This document shows, piece by piece, positions 33,919 to 42,939 of a stretch of DNA of 42,939 nt. Numbering within the stretch: position 1 is the stretch's first letter; every line of letters starts with the position of its first letter. The DNA comes from Methanosarcinaceae archaeon (lineage in GTDB: Archaea; Halobacteriota; Methanosarcinia; Methanosarcinales; Methanosarcinaceae), in NCBI GenBank assembly GCA_020055655.1, contig JAIPUR010000022.1, forward strand, positions 1 through 42,939. Direction: 5' to 3'. The translations under genes and the position numbers were made by a program. Below the pieces are notes generated by a model, which saw only the letters and a list, made by a program, of their open reading frames with translations, had not been told where the DNA came from and ran no database searches.

Positions 33919-36129
33919 TTGAAGGCTGTGATCTATACCGAAGAAAAGGATGAGATGCGGATACTTTCCGAGACAAAACTCCAGGATGACGAATTTGAAA
34001 TGGAGCTCGGAACAGATGCTGATGACCTGCCTGGGAATACAAAAATGGCTATAGTGCCTGAGGAAGTTGAATCAACAAGTCATATCCGTAGAATTGCAGA
34101 ATCAGATGCATCCCCTTCAGTAAATATTGACAAAACAAGGCTTTTATCTAGGGAAGGTACCCTGTCAGCCGAAGATATGTCCATAAAGCCTGTGGATGGT
34201 ATTGTAAATCTTTGGAAGCTAAAACACAAGGTTTGTGGAAGAGTATTCAAACGGGACCCTGTGACTGGTGAGAAATGTCCTGTACCAGGTGCTATTGTAA
34301 GAGTGTTTGACGTTGATGTGAACCTGTTCTGGTGGCATCCTTATCCCGGACCATGGGGATGGTTGTATCCTCACAAGCCACACCGTAGGGAAGAGATATC
34401 TAAAGTCGCCACGGACAAATGTGGCTATTTCTGCCTGGAGATTCCGTATTTCGACATCGATGCAGTATTGCGCTGGAGACTACGTTTCCGTTGTATGTGG
34501 GAAATGCTGAAACCTCCGACAATACTGGATGCCCTGGATCTGGGTGTTAAACCGGATATCAGGCATTATCCCGAGCTTGAAAAACTCCCTGAAATGGAAA
34601 TTAAGCCAAGACCGGGACCCAGGCCAGACCCTGTATCAATCCCTGATCCAACGTTAATGCTTCATGATCTGGAATTCACAAGAGCAATGGAATGGAAGCT
34701 TCCCTCCGGGGATATGACGTCAATGGGTCTCAGGAATACCAGAACTTACATTGAAATGGGAGAAATGCTCAAGATGCCGAAATTTGATGAAGTAAATCAG
34801 GATATCTTTGAGAGAAAGGCTCTCTTTGACCCAATGGAAAATACTGAAATGTCCATCATGGAACAACCAGCTTTCCCGAACTCGATTGCTGCACCACAGC
34901 TTCCGGATGACGAGGTGTTCATGGAGATGGTTGGTGGCGATGACAAGGAATCGCTTGAAGCAATCGGGGATATCCGTATGGTAAAACCACTTGCAAGGCT
35001 CCTGCTCTGCTGGACAGAGGTCGTCCCGGAGTGGAAACTTTTCCTGGATGTGCCGGATATAGTTTTCAAGGTGGAACAGGACATTGATGACGATGGCAGC
35101 CTTGAAACCATTTATGACGGAAGTTTCTTTGATGTGAACTGGAATTTGAGCGAACCAACGACCAATGTTCAGATAGAAGCCTGGAAAAATGCTATTTGCG
35201 TCCCATGCGGACCCGGATACAAGCCATGTACCAAAGCAGGGTTCGTTGGTATCAATGACATCCCTCTTGATCATCTGTATCAGGATGCTGTGGGCTATGC
35301 TACACGCCCCAACCGACCACGTCAACCTATTCCACATCCACCGCATGTGATCAGACCATCGGCAGAGTCTCCTTTCTGCAAGACGCTGCGTATTGTCGGA
35401 TGCCCGGATTATGGCCATGCTGTCTACTACAAAGTATTCTACAAATATGAAGGTGGACCTGAAACCCATTTCACAGAATCGTGGCATGTGTATAATATCA
35501 GCGCAGGAGCATCTCATCATGTGGAACCTGATGCAAGCGGATTCTATCCGGTGCTAACGCCACCTGATAATTATTTCCCGTATCATACCCTGATGAACTG
35601 GCGCAGCCACAAGTATCCAGATGGTAAATATGAACTTAGGCTTGCTCTGTATGATGCTGCGTTCAATCCAATAGGTGCACCGCTGCCATCTGTGAAAGTG
35701 GTCATTGACAATAGTAAGCCGGCACCTGTGGATTTCCTTAAGCTGGAATACAGGGAAGGTGCAGGAGCCTGGAAGGAAGCAGCTCTGCATTGCCCGATAA
35801 TAAAGCGTAATGCAGGCGCTCATGTAGAACTCAGGGTAAAATATAATGTAGCAGCAACGCATCTGAGGGATATCCATATCAACTTCAGAGGTTGTGACGG
35901 GTACATCGGAAGCGGAGGCTACTGGCATCAGAATGTTGCAGACAATAATAAGGTTCTGAGCTGGACAACAACCCTGCCGGGAACGAAGCATGAAGGTGGG
36001 TATCACTTCTATCTTGAAGGACGCAGCCGTGCTTTCAATGCTACAGGGGGACTGGCTAGCAACTGGTACTTTGACCCGCTGAATATCTGGAGAGGAAAAG
36101 TGCTTAATGTGGTAATTCTGGATAAATGA
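33919..36129 (+). CDS. Large uncharacterised beta-rich protein
   Basis: At least 736 residues counted from the TTG at 33919; the true start is unclear. The frame stays open back to 33817 and encodes a basic stretch (TEKKRTKRKSKGA...KVGG) before any standard start. No signal peptide or membrane segment is visible. Residues about 104-176 resemble a carboxypeptidase-regulatory/transthyretin-like sandwich (VCGRVFKRDPVTG, PVPGAIVRVFDVD, then ATDKCGYFCLEIP). An aromatic loop WWHPYPGPWGW lies inside it. Residues 388-393 read DIDDDG, a calcium-loop-like motif. The last third (about 490-736) looks like two further beta-sandwich domains. I recognise no function. It is isolated, with its own promoter and long leader, and convergent with ygiQ. 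Confidence 0.75.
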   Translation: MKAVIYTEEKDEMRILSETKLQDDEFEMELGTDADDLPGNTKMAIVPEEVESTSHIRRIAESDASPSVNIDKTRLLSREGTLSAEDMSIKPVDGIVNLWKLKHKVCGRVFKRDPVTGEKCPVPGAIVRVFDVDVNLFWWHPYPGPWGWLYPHKPHRREEISKVATDKCGYFCLEIPYFDIDAVLRWRLRFRCMWEMLKPPTILDALDLGVKPDIRHYPELEKLPEMEIKPRPGPRPDPVSIPDPTLMLHDLEFTRAMEWKLPSGDMTSMGLRNTRTYIEMGEMLKMPKFDEVNQDIFERKALFDPMENTEMSIMEQPAFPNSIAAPQLPDDEVFMEMVGGDDKESLEAIGDIRMVKPLARLLLCWTEVVPEWKLFLDVPDIVFKVEQDIDDDGSLETIYDGSFFDVNWNLSEPTTNVQIEAWKNAICVPCGPGYKPCTKAGFVGINDIPLDHLYQDAVGYATRPNRPRQPIPHPPHVIRPSAESPFCKTLRIVGCPDYGHAVYYKVFYKYEGGPETHFTESWHVYNISAGASHHVEPDASGFYPVLTPPDNYFPYHTLMNWRSHKYPDGKYELRLALYDAAFNPIGAPLPSVKVVIDNSKPAPVDFLKLEYREGAGAWKEAALHCPIIKRNAGAHVELRVKYNVAATHLRDIHINFRGCDGYIGSGGYWHQNVADNNKVLSWTTTLPGTKHEGGYHFYLEGRSRAFNATGGLASNWYFDPLNIWRGKVLNVVILDK

Positions 36130-36213
36130 TCTCCATAAAGCTCATTTCTCTTTTTATTTTTATTGATGCTTCAGCGAAAAAATAGATAAAACAAATGATA
36201 GCTATAACCTGAA

Positions 36214-38073
36214 CTACCACCATCCATTCTTTCCACGCTTTTTTCTTGATACCAGAGAATTCCAGCTATTTCCAGCAAGGTCCATCCTGCCTGCCTGCTT
36301 TAAGCCTTCCATCACAAGAGCATGATTCTTTGTGTCCTTGTAGTGAAGCAGAGCTCTCTGTATGTTCTTATCTTTTGTACTTGTGGCAACGTATATTTTC
36401 TTACTTGAAAATGGGTCGATGCCTGTATGGAACATGCAGGTGGAAGCGGTCATAGGTGTAGGTGTGAAATCCTGTACCTGCTTTGTGTATTTGCCCGTGT
36501 CTCTGATGTACTCCGCGTTCTCTATCATGTCATCAAGGGTGCAGCCGGGGTGTCCTGACATAAGGAAGGCAACTAGATATTGGTCTTTGCCAAGCTTTTT
36601 GTTGATTTCTTTGAATTTCTCCTCGAACTTCTCGAAAGTTTCCCGATCAGGTTTCTTCATGGCTTTGGTAACATTATCGCAATAATGTTCAGGTGCAACC
36701 TTGAGTTGTCCACTGACGTGGTGTGCACAGAGCTCTTCCATGTAATTCTCATCCAGAAGTGCAAGGTCGTAACGTACCCCGTATCCTACAAATACCTTTG
36801 ATATGCCGGGCATTTCCCTGAGTCTCTTCATAAGTTCAGTGAGTTTGTCATGGCTGGTATTAAGTGAAGGACATGGCCTGGGGTAGATGCAATTCTTGCC
36901 TTTGCAGGCTCCTCGCTTTTCCCAGTTCTTGCAATCCATGCCATACATATTAGCGGAAGGGCCACCAAGTCCGTTAATAATACCTTTGAACCCTTTCATA
37001 TTCCTGAAGCGTTTTGCCTCTCTTAGAATTGATCCGATGCTGCGGCTTCTTATCATTCTTCCCTGATGCAGTACTATGGCACAGAACGAGCATGATCCAA
37101 AGCAGCCTCTATGGGTGTTTATGGAGAACCTTACCATGTCCAGTGCAGGAACTTTTTCCTTGTATGATGGATGGGTCCTTCTGGTAAATGGAAGTTCATA
37201 GACGTGGTCCAGCTCCTCCTGACTCAGGGGTCTCATTGGCTTGTTCTGTACAATAACTGTCTTTGGATGAACCTGAATGATACCTTTTCCACGCACTGGG
37301 TCCTGTTCATAGTAAGTGTCCCTGAAAGCTCTCGCGTAAAGTATCCTGTCCTTTGAGACTTCAATATAGGGTGATATCTCAATGTAATCTTCACTTTTGA
37401 GGATCTCTTCTTTGTTTTGTTTCCACTTTTTAACCTCCATTTTCCAGGAAGTTCCATCAATATCATTTATGTCTGAAACGGCTGCTCCTTTTTTCAGCCT
37501 GTCTGCAATTTCCAGTATCTGCAGTTCTCCCATTCCGTATACTAGTAGATTCGCAGGTGCGTCAGCTAGAATTGACTGGCGTACTTTGTCTGACCAATAG
37601 TCGTATTGTGCAAAACGGCGCAATGATGCTTCTATTCCGCCTATTACTATGGGTGAATCAGGGTAAGCTTCCTTTATCCTGTTGGAATAAACAACGGCTG
37701 CACGGTTTGGCCGCATTCCTTCTTTGTTGCCTGGTGAATATGCGTCTTCATGCCTCAATCTTTTTGATGGTGTGTAGTTGCTTACCATTGAGTCAGTGTT
37801 TCCTGCACTCACAGCAAAAAAGAGACGCGGTTTTCCGAGCTTTGTGAAATCATCGGCGCTTTCCCATTTTGGCTGTGCAATGACTCCTACTTTGTATCCG
37901 GCATCTTCCAGTACTCTGGCTATAATGCTTGTACCAAATCCGGGGTGATCAACGTATGCATCGCCTGTGACAACTATCACGTCGAGTTCATCCCAACCTT
38001 TTTCTTTGACCTCATCGAGGCTCATGGGGAGGAATTCGGATTTGTTTCGATGATTGCTCTTTTTCTTTATCAT
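36214..38073 (-). CDS. YgiQ family radical SAM protein
   Basis: A 619-residue radical SAM enzyme of the YgiQ/UPF0313 family. An N-terminal B12-binding-like region (about 30-200) is followed by the [4Fe-4S]-SAM motif GCFGSCSFC (C324, C328, C331), then a glycine-rich GIINGLGGPSANMYGMDC segment and a second cysteine-rich stretch (C381-type KNWEKRGACKGKNCIYPRPC, about 378-397). The family is widespread with unproven function. Length is normal. It begins five bases after the metallo-hydrolase stop, forming a two-gene unit. Confidence 0.9.
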   Translation of the reverse strand: MIKKKSNHRNKSEFLPMSLDEVKEKGWDELDVIVVTGDAYVDHPGFGTSIIARVLEDAGYKVGVIAQPKWESADDFTKLGKPRLFFAVSAGNTDSMVSNYTPSKRLRHEDAYSPGNKEGMRPNRAAVVYSNRIKEAYPDSPIVIGGIEASLRRFAQYDYWSDKVRQSILADAPANLLVYGMGELQILEIADRLKKGAAVSDINDIDGTSWKMEVKKWKQNKEEILKSEDYIEISPYIEVSKDRILYARAFRDTYYEQDPVRGKGIIQVHPKTVIVQNKPMRPLSQEELDHVYELPFTRRTHPSYKEKVPALDMVRFSINTHRGCFGSCSFCAIVLHQGRMIRSRSIGSILREAKRFRNMKGFKGIINGLGGPSANMYGMDCKNWEKRGACKGKNCIYPRPCPSLNTSHDKLTELMKRLREMPGISKVFVGYGVRYDLALLDENYMEELCAHHVSGQLKVAPEHYCDNVTKAMKKPDRETFEKFEEKFKEINKKLGKDQYLVAFLMSGHPGCTLDDMIENAEYIRDTGKYTKQVQDFTPTPMTASTCMFHTGIDPFSSKKIYVATSTKDKNIQRALLHYKDTKNHALVMEGLKQAGRMDLAGNSWNSLVSRKKRGKNGWW

Positions 38074-38078
38074 ATTGA

Positions 38079-38717
38079 TTATAAAAGGATGCTTCTGGAC
38101 ATCTTCAGGGATTGTTCTATCTGCATGTTGGCATTTTCGGAGCTTATCATTCCATGCCCTGGATACATTGTTTCAACGTCAAGTTGCACAAGCTTTTCAA
38201 TGGATGCTATGAGGTCTGAACGGTTACCGCCTTTAAAATCGGTACGTCCTATGCTTCCGCCTGTGAATACTGTATCTCCTGAAAAAAGACTCTTTGAAGT
38301 GGCTTCGTAAAGGCAGATACATCCCGGTGTGTGTCCTGGTGTGTGTATGACTTCGAGGGTCTCTTCATTTCCTAGTTCTATCTTTTCGCCTTCTTTAAGT
38401 AGCATATCAGGTTCAAAACCAGGAGATTTGTATCCGAATGCAGTTGAAGCACTTGCAGCGTCATCTTTCAGTAAAGGTGCATCATCCTGATGAATTGCTA
38501 TCTTTGCACCACTTTTCTCTGCAATTTCCAGTGCAGCAGCAGTATGGTCAAAATGACAATGGGTAAGAACTATTAATTCGAGTTCGTCGATGGGTATGTT
38601 CTTTTCTATCTCTGCCAGCAAAGCGGCGGTGTTTATTCCTGTATCAATGAGCACTTTGCCATTGATAAGGTATGATTCGGCATCATAAAGGCCTGCATTG
38701 AATTTTTTGACTTGCAT
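38079..38717 (-). CDS. Metallo-beta-lactamase-fold hydrolase (glyoxalase II-like)
   Basis: A 212-residue MBL-fold protein. The motif THCHFDH gives H53, H55, D57 and H58. H129 (HTPGHTPG), D148 (FSGDTVF) and H188 (YPGHG) complete the dinuclear metal site. Small proteins of this type include glyoxalase II-like thioester hydrolases. The substrate is unknown. A TATA-like AGTATATTTTAATA on this strand near 38748-38762 suits a promoter, and ygiQ follows five bases downstream. Confidence 0.9.
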   Translation of the reverse strand: MQVKKFNAGLYDAESYLINGKVLIDTGINTAALLAEIEKNIPIDELELIVLTHCHFDHTAAALEIAEKSGAKIAIHQDDAPLLKDDAASASTAFGYKSPGFEPDMLLKEGEKIELGNEETLEVIHTPGHTPGCICLYEATSKSLFSGDTVFTGGSIGRTDFKGGNRSDLIASIEKLVQLDVETMYPGHGMISSENANMQIEQSLKMSRSILL

Positions 38718-38817
38718 TTTAACTACCTTGTAATTGGGATTTGAATTTTATTAAAATATACTGGAATCTGTCGAAAATCAATTAAAATAATTGGTAAAAT
38801 TATAATTGAAATGGATC

Positions 38818-39576
38818 TCAGATGTCAAATACTCTGCGGGTATTCTGAACGGTGGCCTGTGCAATTTCGGATTCTTCTATTTGCTTAAGGGTGGCAATTA
38901 CTGGTACAGAATCAAGTACGAATGAAGGTTCATTTCTTCCTTTTCGGGGGGACAGGTATGGGCTGTCTGTTTCTATGAGCATGTTCTCAAGGGGGAGATG
39001 ATCTGCAATTTCCTTGTGATTTTCAGAAAAGCACACTAAGGTGGGTACGGACACAAAATGCCCTGCATCTATAATGTTCTTCATTGTTTCGAGGGATCCG
39101 CCGTAGCAGTGGAATACTACTGTTTTGAGGTGTTTGCTAAGTTCCAGTGCAAGATCTTCTGCTTCTCTTGCATGTATTACAAGTGGTTTGTTGTATTTGT
39201 CTGCAAGCTCGACGACCTGCTTGAATGCTGCTATTTGTTTTTCTTTTCCTTTTTCGGTCTTGCAGTAGTAATGGTCCAATCCTGCTTCCCCAATACCTAT
39301 GATCTTGTCCGTATTTCTTTCGATCTGATTGAGGACTTGTTTTATTTGCTCTTGGTCTGCATCTGCTGCCATGTGTGGGCTAAGTCCCAGTGTTGCGTGT
39401 ATTTGTGGGTACTTTTTAGCAAGCTCAAGACTTGTTCTGTTAGTTTTGTAATCTACTCCGGAGTTGATCATTTTGATAACTCCTGCTTCATTTGCCCTTT
39501 CTATGACTTCTGCCTGGTCCTTATTGAATTTAGGAAAATCCAGATGGCAATGGGAGTCAATTACTTGATATTTCAT
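38818..39576 (-). CDS. TatD family metal-dependent hydrolase
   Basis: A 252-residue amidohydrolase-fold protein with the TatD opening VIDSHCHLDFPKF (H9, H11), the GEAGLDHYY segment containing the bridging glutamate, PLVIHAREA, VFHCYGGS and the C-terminal IETDSPYLSP with its metal aspartate. TatD proteins are deoxyribonucleases or related phosphodiesterases (family knowledge). AGGGACC is seven to eight bases before the ATG. It lies in the same direction as the downstream metallo-hydrolase, about 100 bases away. Confidence 0.92.
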   Translation of the reverse strand: MKYQVIDSHCHLDFPKFNKDQAEVIERANEAGVIKMINSGVDYKTNRTSLELAKKYPQIHATLGLSPHMAADADQEQIKQVLNQIERNTDKIIGIGEAGLDHYYCKTEKGKEKQIAAFKQVVELADKYNKPLVIHAREAEDLALELSKHLKTVVFHCYGGSLETMKNIIDAGHFVSVPTLVCFSENHKEIADHLPLENMLIETDSPYLSPRKGRNEPSFVLDSVPVIATLKQIEESEIAQATVQNTRRVFDI

Positions 39577-39670
39577 TATAGGTCCCTCTTTGATAGGGTG
39601 TTATTAGAAAAAGTAAAATTAATTCTTTTCATGGAATAAATTGCATTTCTATTTAAGTTGTTATTGCTTT

Positions 39671-39709
39671 AAAAATAAGTAAAAAAGGGAGTTTCCAGTT
39701 TCTCCCTTT
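39671..39709 (-). terminator. Terminator hairpin after leuA
   Basis: On the minus strand AAAGGGAG pairs with CTCCCTTT (eight perfect pairs, ten-base loop), followed by TTTACTTATTTTT. It begins 12 bases after the leuA stop codon. Confidence 0.7.
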
Positions 39710-39720
39710 GAACAATTATT

Positions 39721-41284
39721 TTATTGCATGCTCCAGAGCTTCTTCTTTTCCAGAATAATATTTATTGCGGTTATGAGTGCGTCTACTGAGGCTGTTGCAA
39801 TGTCTGTACTTGCCGATTGTGCACTGACGACTCTCCCATCTGTGTCTTCTACTGAAATGGTTACTTCCGCAAGTGCATCACTTCCTCCGGTGATAGCTTC
39901 AAGTCTGTAGTCGCGTACTTTGATCTTGTCGTATCCGCCCATCATATCTTCTACAGCTTTGAGGGCTGCGTCAATTGGGCCGACTCCATAGTTTGATGCG
40001 ACGACTTCTTCTTCTCCGATCACGGCTCTGACAACTGCAGTTGGAGTTGTAAGGTTACCTGTCATCACAGAGAATTCCTTGAGTTTGATGGTCTCTTTCC
40101 CGAGGTTTCTTCCAAGCACTGAAGATGCCACAGCATAGAGGTCAGCATCACATATGCGCTTGCCTTTGTTTGCAATATCTTTGATCCTGGCTAGTATTAC
40201 TTCAAGCTGATCTACAGTTGGATGAATGTCCATTTCCTGAAGGGACTTTTCCACTGCATGGCTTCCTGCATGTTTCCCAATAACGATCCTTCTGCGGTGT
40301 CCTACCATTTCAGGGGTCATGATGCCTGGCTCAAATGTATCGGATTTTTCGAGTACTCCGTGTGTGTGAATGCCGGATTCGTGTGCAAATGCGTTATCGC
40401 CTACAATAGGCGTGTTTGGTGGGAAGTGAACTCCTGTGAATTTCTCCACCATCTTGGATGTCTCATGCAGATACTCTGTATTGATGTTGGTTTTTACGCC
40501 GTATATGGAATGCAGGCACATCACTACTTCTGCAAGGTTTGCATTTCCTGCACGCTCGCCTATTCCATTCACTGTAACCTGTACCTGGCTTGCGCCCGCT
40601 TCTACTGACATCAGGCTGTTGCCTACTGCAATTCCAAAGTCATTATGGCAGTGTACGTCAATAGGAATATTTACTTTTTGGTCAATGCTCTTGACCAGCT
40701 GGTACATTCCGGATGGGGATAGTACGCCTACGGTGTCCGGTACATTGATAATGTCGCAACCGGCCTTCTCAACCTCCTTGTAGATATCTATTAGATAGTC
40801 AAGCTCTGTTCTAGTTGCATCCATTGCAGAGAACATGCACTTTGCACCATGATCTTTGATGTATTCTACGGCATCAATGGCCATTGCAGTTACCTCTTCC
40901 CTGCTCTTTTTGATGGTGTGTATTCTCTGGATGTCGGAAGTGGATACGAATGTATGTATCATATCGACATCACAATCTATACAGGCGTCCAGATCTTTAT
41001 GGAGGACGCGAGCAAGACCACAGACATCAAGACTGAGCCCATCGTTGGCAATAGCTCTTACATTTTGTTTTTCGCCTTCGGATGATATGGGAAAGCCTGC
41101 TTCAATAACGTCGACACCTAGCTTGTCAATTTGTCTGGCTATCTGAAGCTTTTGTTCATTTGTAAGAGATACGCCTGGTGTCTGTTCACCATCGCGCAGT
41201 GTTGTGTCAAAAATAGTCTTGCTTTTACCTATGAGTGAATTATCGCCGTAAAAAGCGATCCCTCAGTTGTGCAGTTGAATTCAT
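39721..41284 (-). CDS. leuA: 2-isopropylmalate synthase-like enzyme with a one-base frame break near its 5' end
   Basis: The minus-strand frame from 41262 to 39721 encodes a DRE-TIM metallolyase: FDTTLRDGEQTPGVSL, EAGFPIS, NVPDTVGVL, metal motif DVHCHNDFG, VNGIGERAGN, and a C-terminal LeuA allosteric domain. EAGFPI, IHTF and HTHGVL segments favour LeuA over citramalate or homocitrate synthase. No ATG, GTG or TTG exists in this frame before 40962, although the conserved N-terminus clearly lies upstream of it. The ATG at 41284 opens a different frame (MNSTAQLRDRF). Removing one T from the T5 run (41250-41254) joins it in frame, giving about 520 residues. A TATA box (CCTATAAATAC) lies on this strand near 41387-41396. 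Catalyses acetyl-CoA plus 2-ketoisovalerate condensation in leucine synthesis. Confidence 0.82.
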
Positions 41285-41398
41285 GATAATCATTCTGATT
41301 TATCGGTAATAGCATAAATAAGTACTGTTTTCTTTGATCATTTTTTGCTATTATTTTATAAGCTAATTCGTAGTGTAGACGCAATGTATTTATAGGAG

Positions 41399-41415
41399 AC
41401 TCTCCATTGGAGAGT
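41399..41415. repeat. Perfect inverted repeat between leuA and the rRNA promoters
   Basis: ACTCTCC-ATT-GGAGAGT is a perfect seven-base stem with loop ATT. It directly adjoins a TATA-like GTATTTATAGG (41386-41396), which in reverse reads CCTATAAATAC and can serve leuA. It may be a regulatory site or an RNA hairpin. The spacer 41285-41957 contains only promoter and leader-like elements and no credible gene. Confidence 0.4.
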
Positions 41416-41545
41416 GCTCTCGCTGAGGTAGCTTGCTCAGGCTCTGCTTGCGTAAAATGCATTGATCAGTGAAAGCTTGTTGGGGTATCAAATATCTCAT
41501 CAGTATTTCTTCGCAAAGCTTCATCTTTGCCTTCAAAATCCTTCG

Positions 41546-41600
41546 GGTTCGGAAGGTATATATACGATGTCTGCCTTTGTAGGAGTCCGCGCAAATCGCG
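41546..41600 (+). promoter_or_regulatory. Upstream rRNA promoter module 1
   Basis: TATATATA (41557-41564) is followed 16 bases later by GCCTTT (41573-41578), AGTCC (41584-41588) and a small hairpin CGCG-CAAAT-CGCG (41588-41600). The same order recurs 131 bases downstream, arguing for duplicated promoter-leader units feeding the 16S gene. Confidence 0.5.
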
Positions 41601-41680
41601 TGCTGACGGGAGCTTTTTTTCGTCATGAAAAAACAATCATCAAGGCTTCCTTGGGAAGTGTTGGAAGTTCTTCCGAACAA

Positions 41681-41731
41681 CGAAACACTTATATACCAAC
41701 GTTGCCTTTAAAGAAGTCCTCGCATTGCGAG
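41681..41731 (+). promoter_or_regulatory. Upstream rRNA promoter module 2
   Basis: CGAAACA (BRE-like) and CTTATATACC (41681-41697) are followed by GCCTTT (41704-41709), AGTCC (41715-41719) and the hairpin CTCGC-ATT-GCGAG (41719-41731). GCCTTT and AGTCC are each exactly 131 bases after their copies in module 1. Confidence 0.55.
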
Positions 41732-41827
41732 TTCTTTTATCACCTTCATATCATAATAAGTGGAGGCCGGAGTTATTTCCGGTCTGACATTGGATTTGGC
41801 AGTTCGGTTAATTCTGACTGGTAGTGT

Positions 41828-41837
41828 AATTATATAC
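41828..41837 (+). promoter_or_regulatory. 16S-proximal promoter
   Basis: AATTATATAC is a TATA-type element about 120-130 bases before the mature 16S 5' end. It is followed by a short AACTC-TCTA-GAGTT hairpin (41879-41892) in the predicted leader. Confidence 0.45.
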
Positions 41838-41957
41838 TATCTTCTAAAGAATTAGCCAAACTATGTGCAAAGTGAATAAACTCTCTAGAGTTTTTCCGAT
41901 CGATTCTTTAAAAATACTTCCAAGTAAGTAGACTAAATTTATGTGTGTGGATCAGCA

Positions 41958-42939
<982 letters not shown>

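Noticed and set aside
34720-35520. 266-codon frame on the minus strand opposite the large orphan gene
   Set aside because: It is antisense to a frame with better coding character, its composition is cysteine/isoleucine-rich as expected for a shadow, and no start site or motif supports it.
41462-41824. 120-codon plus-strand frame upstream of 16S rRNA
   Set aside because: It runs through two TATA modules and their hairpins, has no ribosome-binding site and no family resemblance; the region is rRNA promoter and leader.

Overview
The window comes from a methanogenic archaeon of the Methanosarcinaceae, most like the methylotrophic Methanolobus/Methanococcoides group. That placement is inference. 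It rests on an archaeal 16S rRNA 5' part, an archaeal four-subunit pyruvate synthase layout (porC-porD-porA), archaeal DnaG primase, HerA-NurA, multi-OB-fold RPA, archaeosine synthase, Rnl3 RNA ligase, UPF0058/0200/0201 proteins, a SelB-like protein, and TATA-box promoters with T-rich terminators. DNA is AT-rich and densely coding, with no transposon, prophage or CRISPR array visible.

Layout. 0-1.3 kb: pyruvate synthase genes porC-porD-porA (porA cut by the window edge). 1.5-4.5 kb: a tRNA-dihydrouridine synthase, then a plus-strand trio (UPF0200 kinase-like, UPF0201, TIM-barrel isomerase-like). 4.5-8.1 kb: a 56-residue ribbon-helix-helix protein, tRNA-Lys(CTT) and the HerA-NurA end-resection pair. 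8.4-13.3 kb: a sodium:solute symporter with a soluble tail, a small orphan, a short MetE-type methionine synthase and a secreted subtilisin-like protease. 13.3-15.7 kb: a SpoIIM-like membrane protein divergent from a KaiC-like ATPase plus its coupled partner. 15.7-21.6 kb: a SelB-like GTPase relative and an RNA ligase translationally coupled to the first of four adjacent CBS-domain genes. 21.8-28.1 kb: three-OB-fold RPA, RNA 2'-phosphotransferase, RNA 3'-phosphate cyclase overlapping a CoA-disulfide-reductase-like flavoprotein, a 634-base gene-free stretch, and DnaG. 28.3-33.5 kb: UPF0058, RimI-like acetyltransferase with archaeosine synthase, and a GlcD-GlcF oxidoreductase pair. 33.6-36.1 kb: an isolated large protein of unknown function behind a long leader. 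36.2-41.3 kb: YgiQ radical SAM protein, metallo-hydrolase, TatD and LeuA (with a broken 5' reading frame). 41.3 kb to the end: repeated promoter modules and the 5' part of 16S rRNA.

How the genes fit together. Much of the window is information processing: tRNA modification (Dus, ArcS), RNA-end chemistry (Rnl3, Tpt1/KptA, RtcA), DNA replication and repair (HerA, NurA, RPA, DnaG). The least explained items are the four-gene CBS cluster whose last gene overlaps the RNA ligase, the large orphan protein near 34-36 kb, a MetE homologue with HxH where HxC is usual, a SelB-like protein lacking the catalytic GTPase histidine, and structured intergenic segments at 26.2 kb and 33.65 kb. Two genes (leuA and the large orphan) appear to lose their natural start by one base, each beside a run of five identical bases. 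This could mean sequence error or real frame changes.
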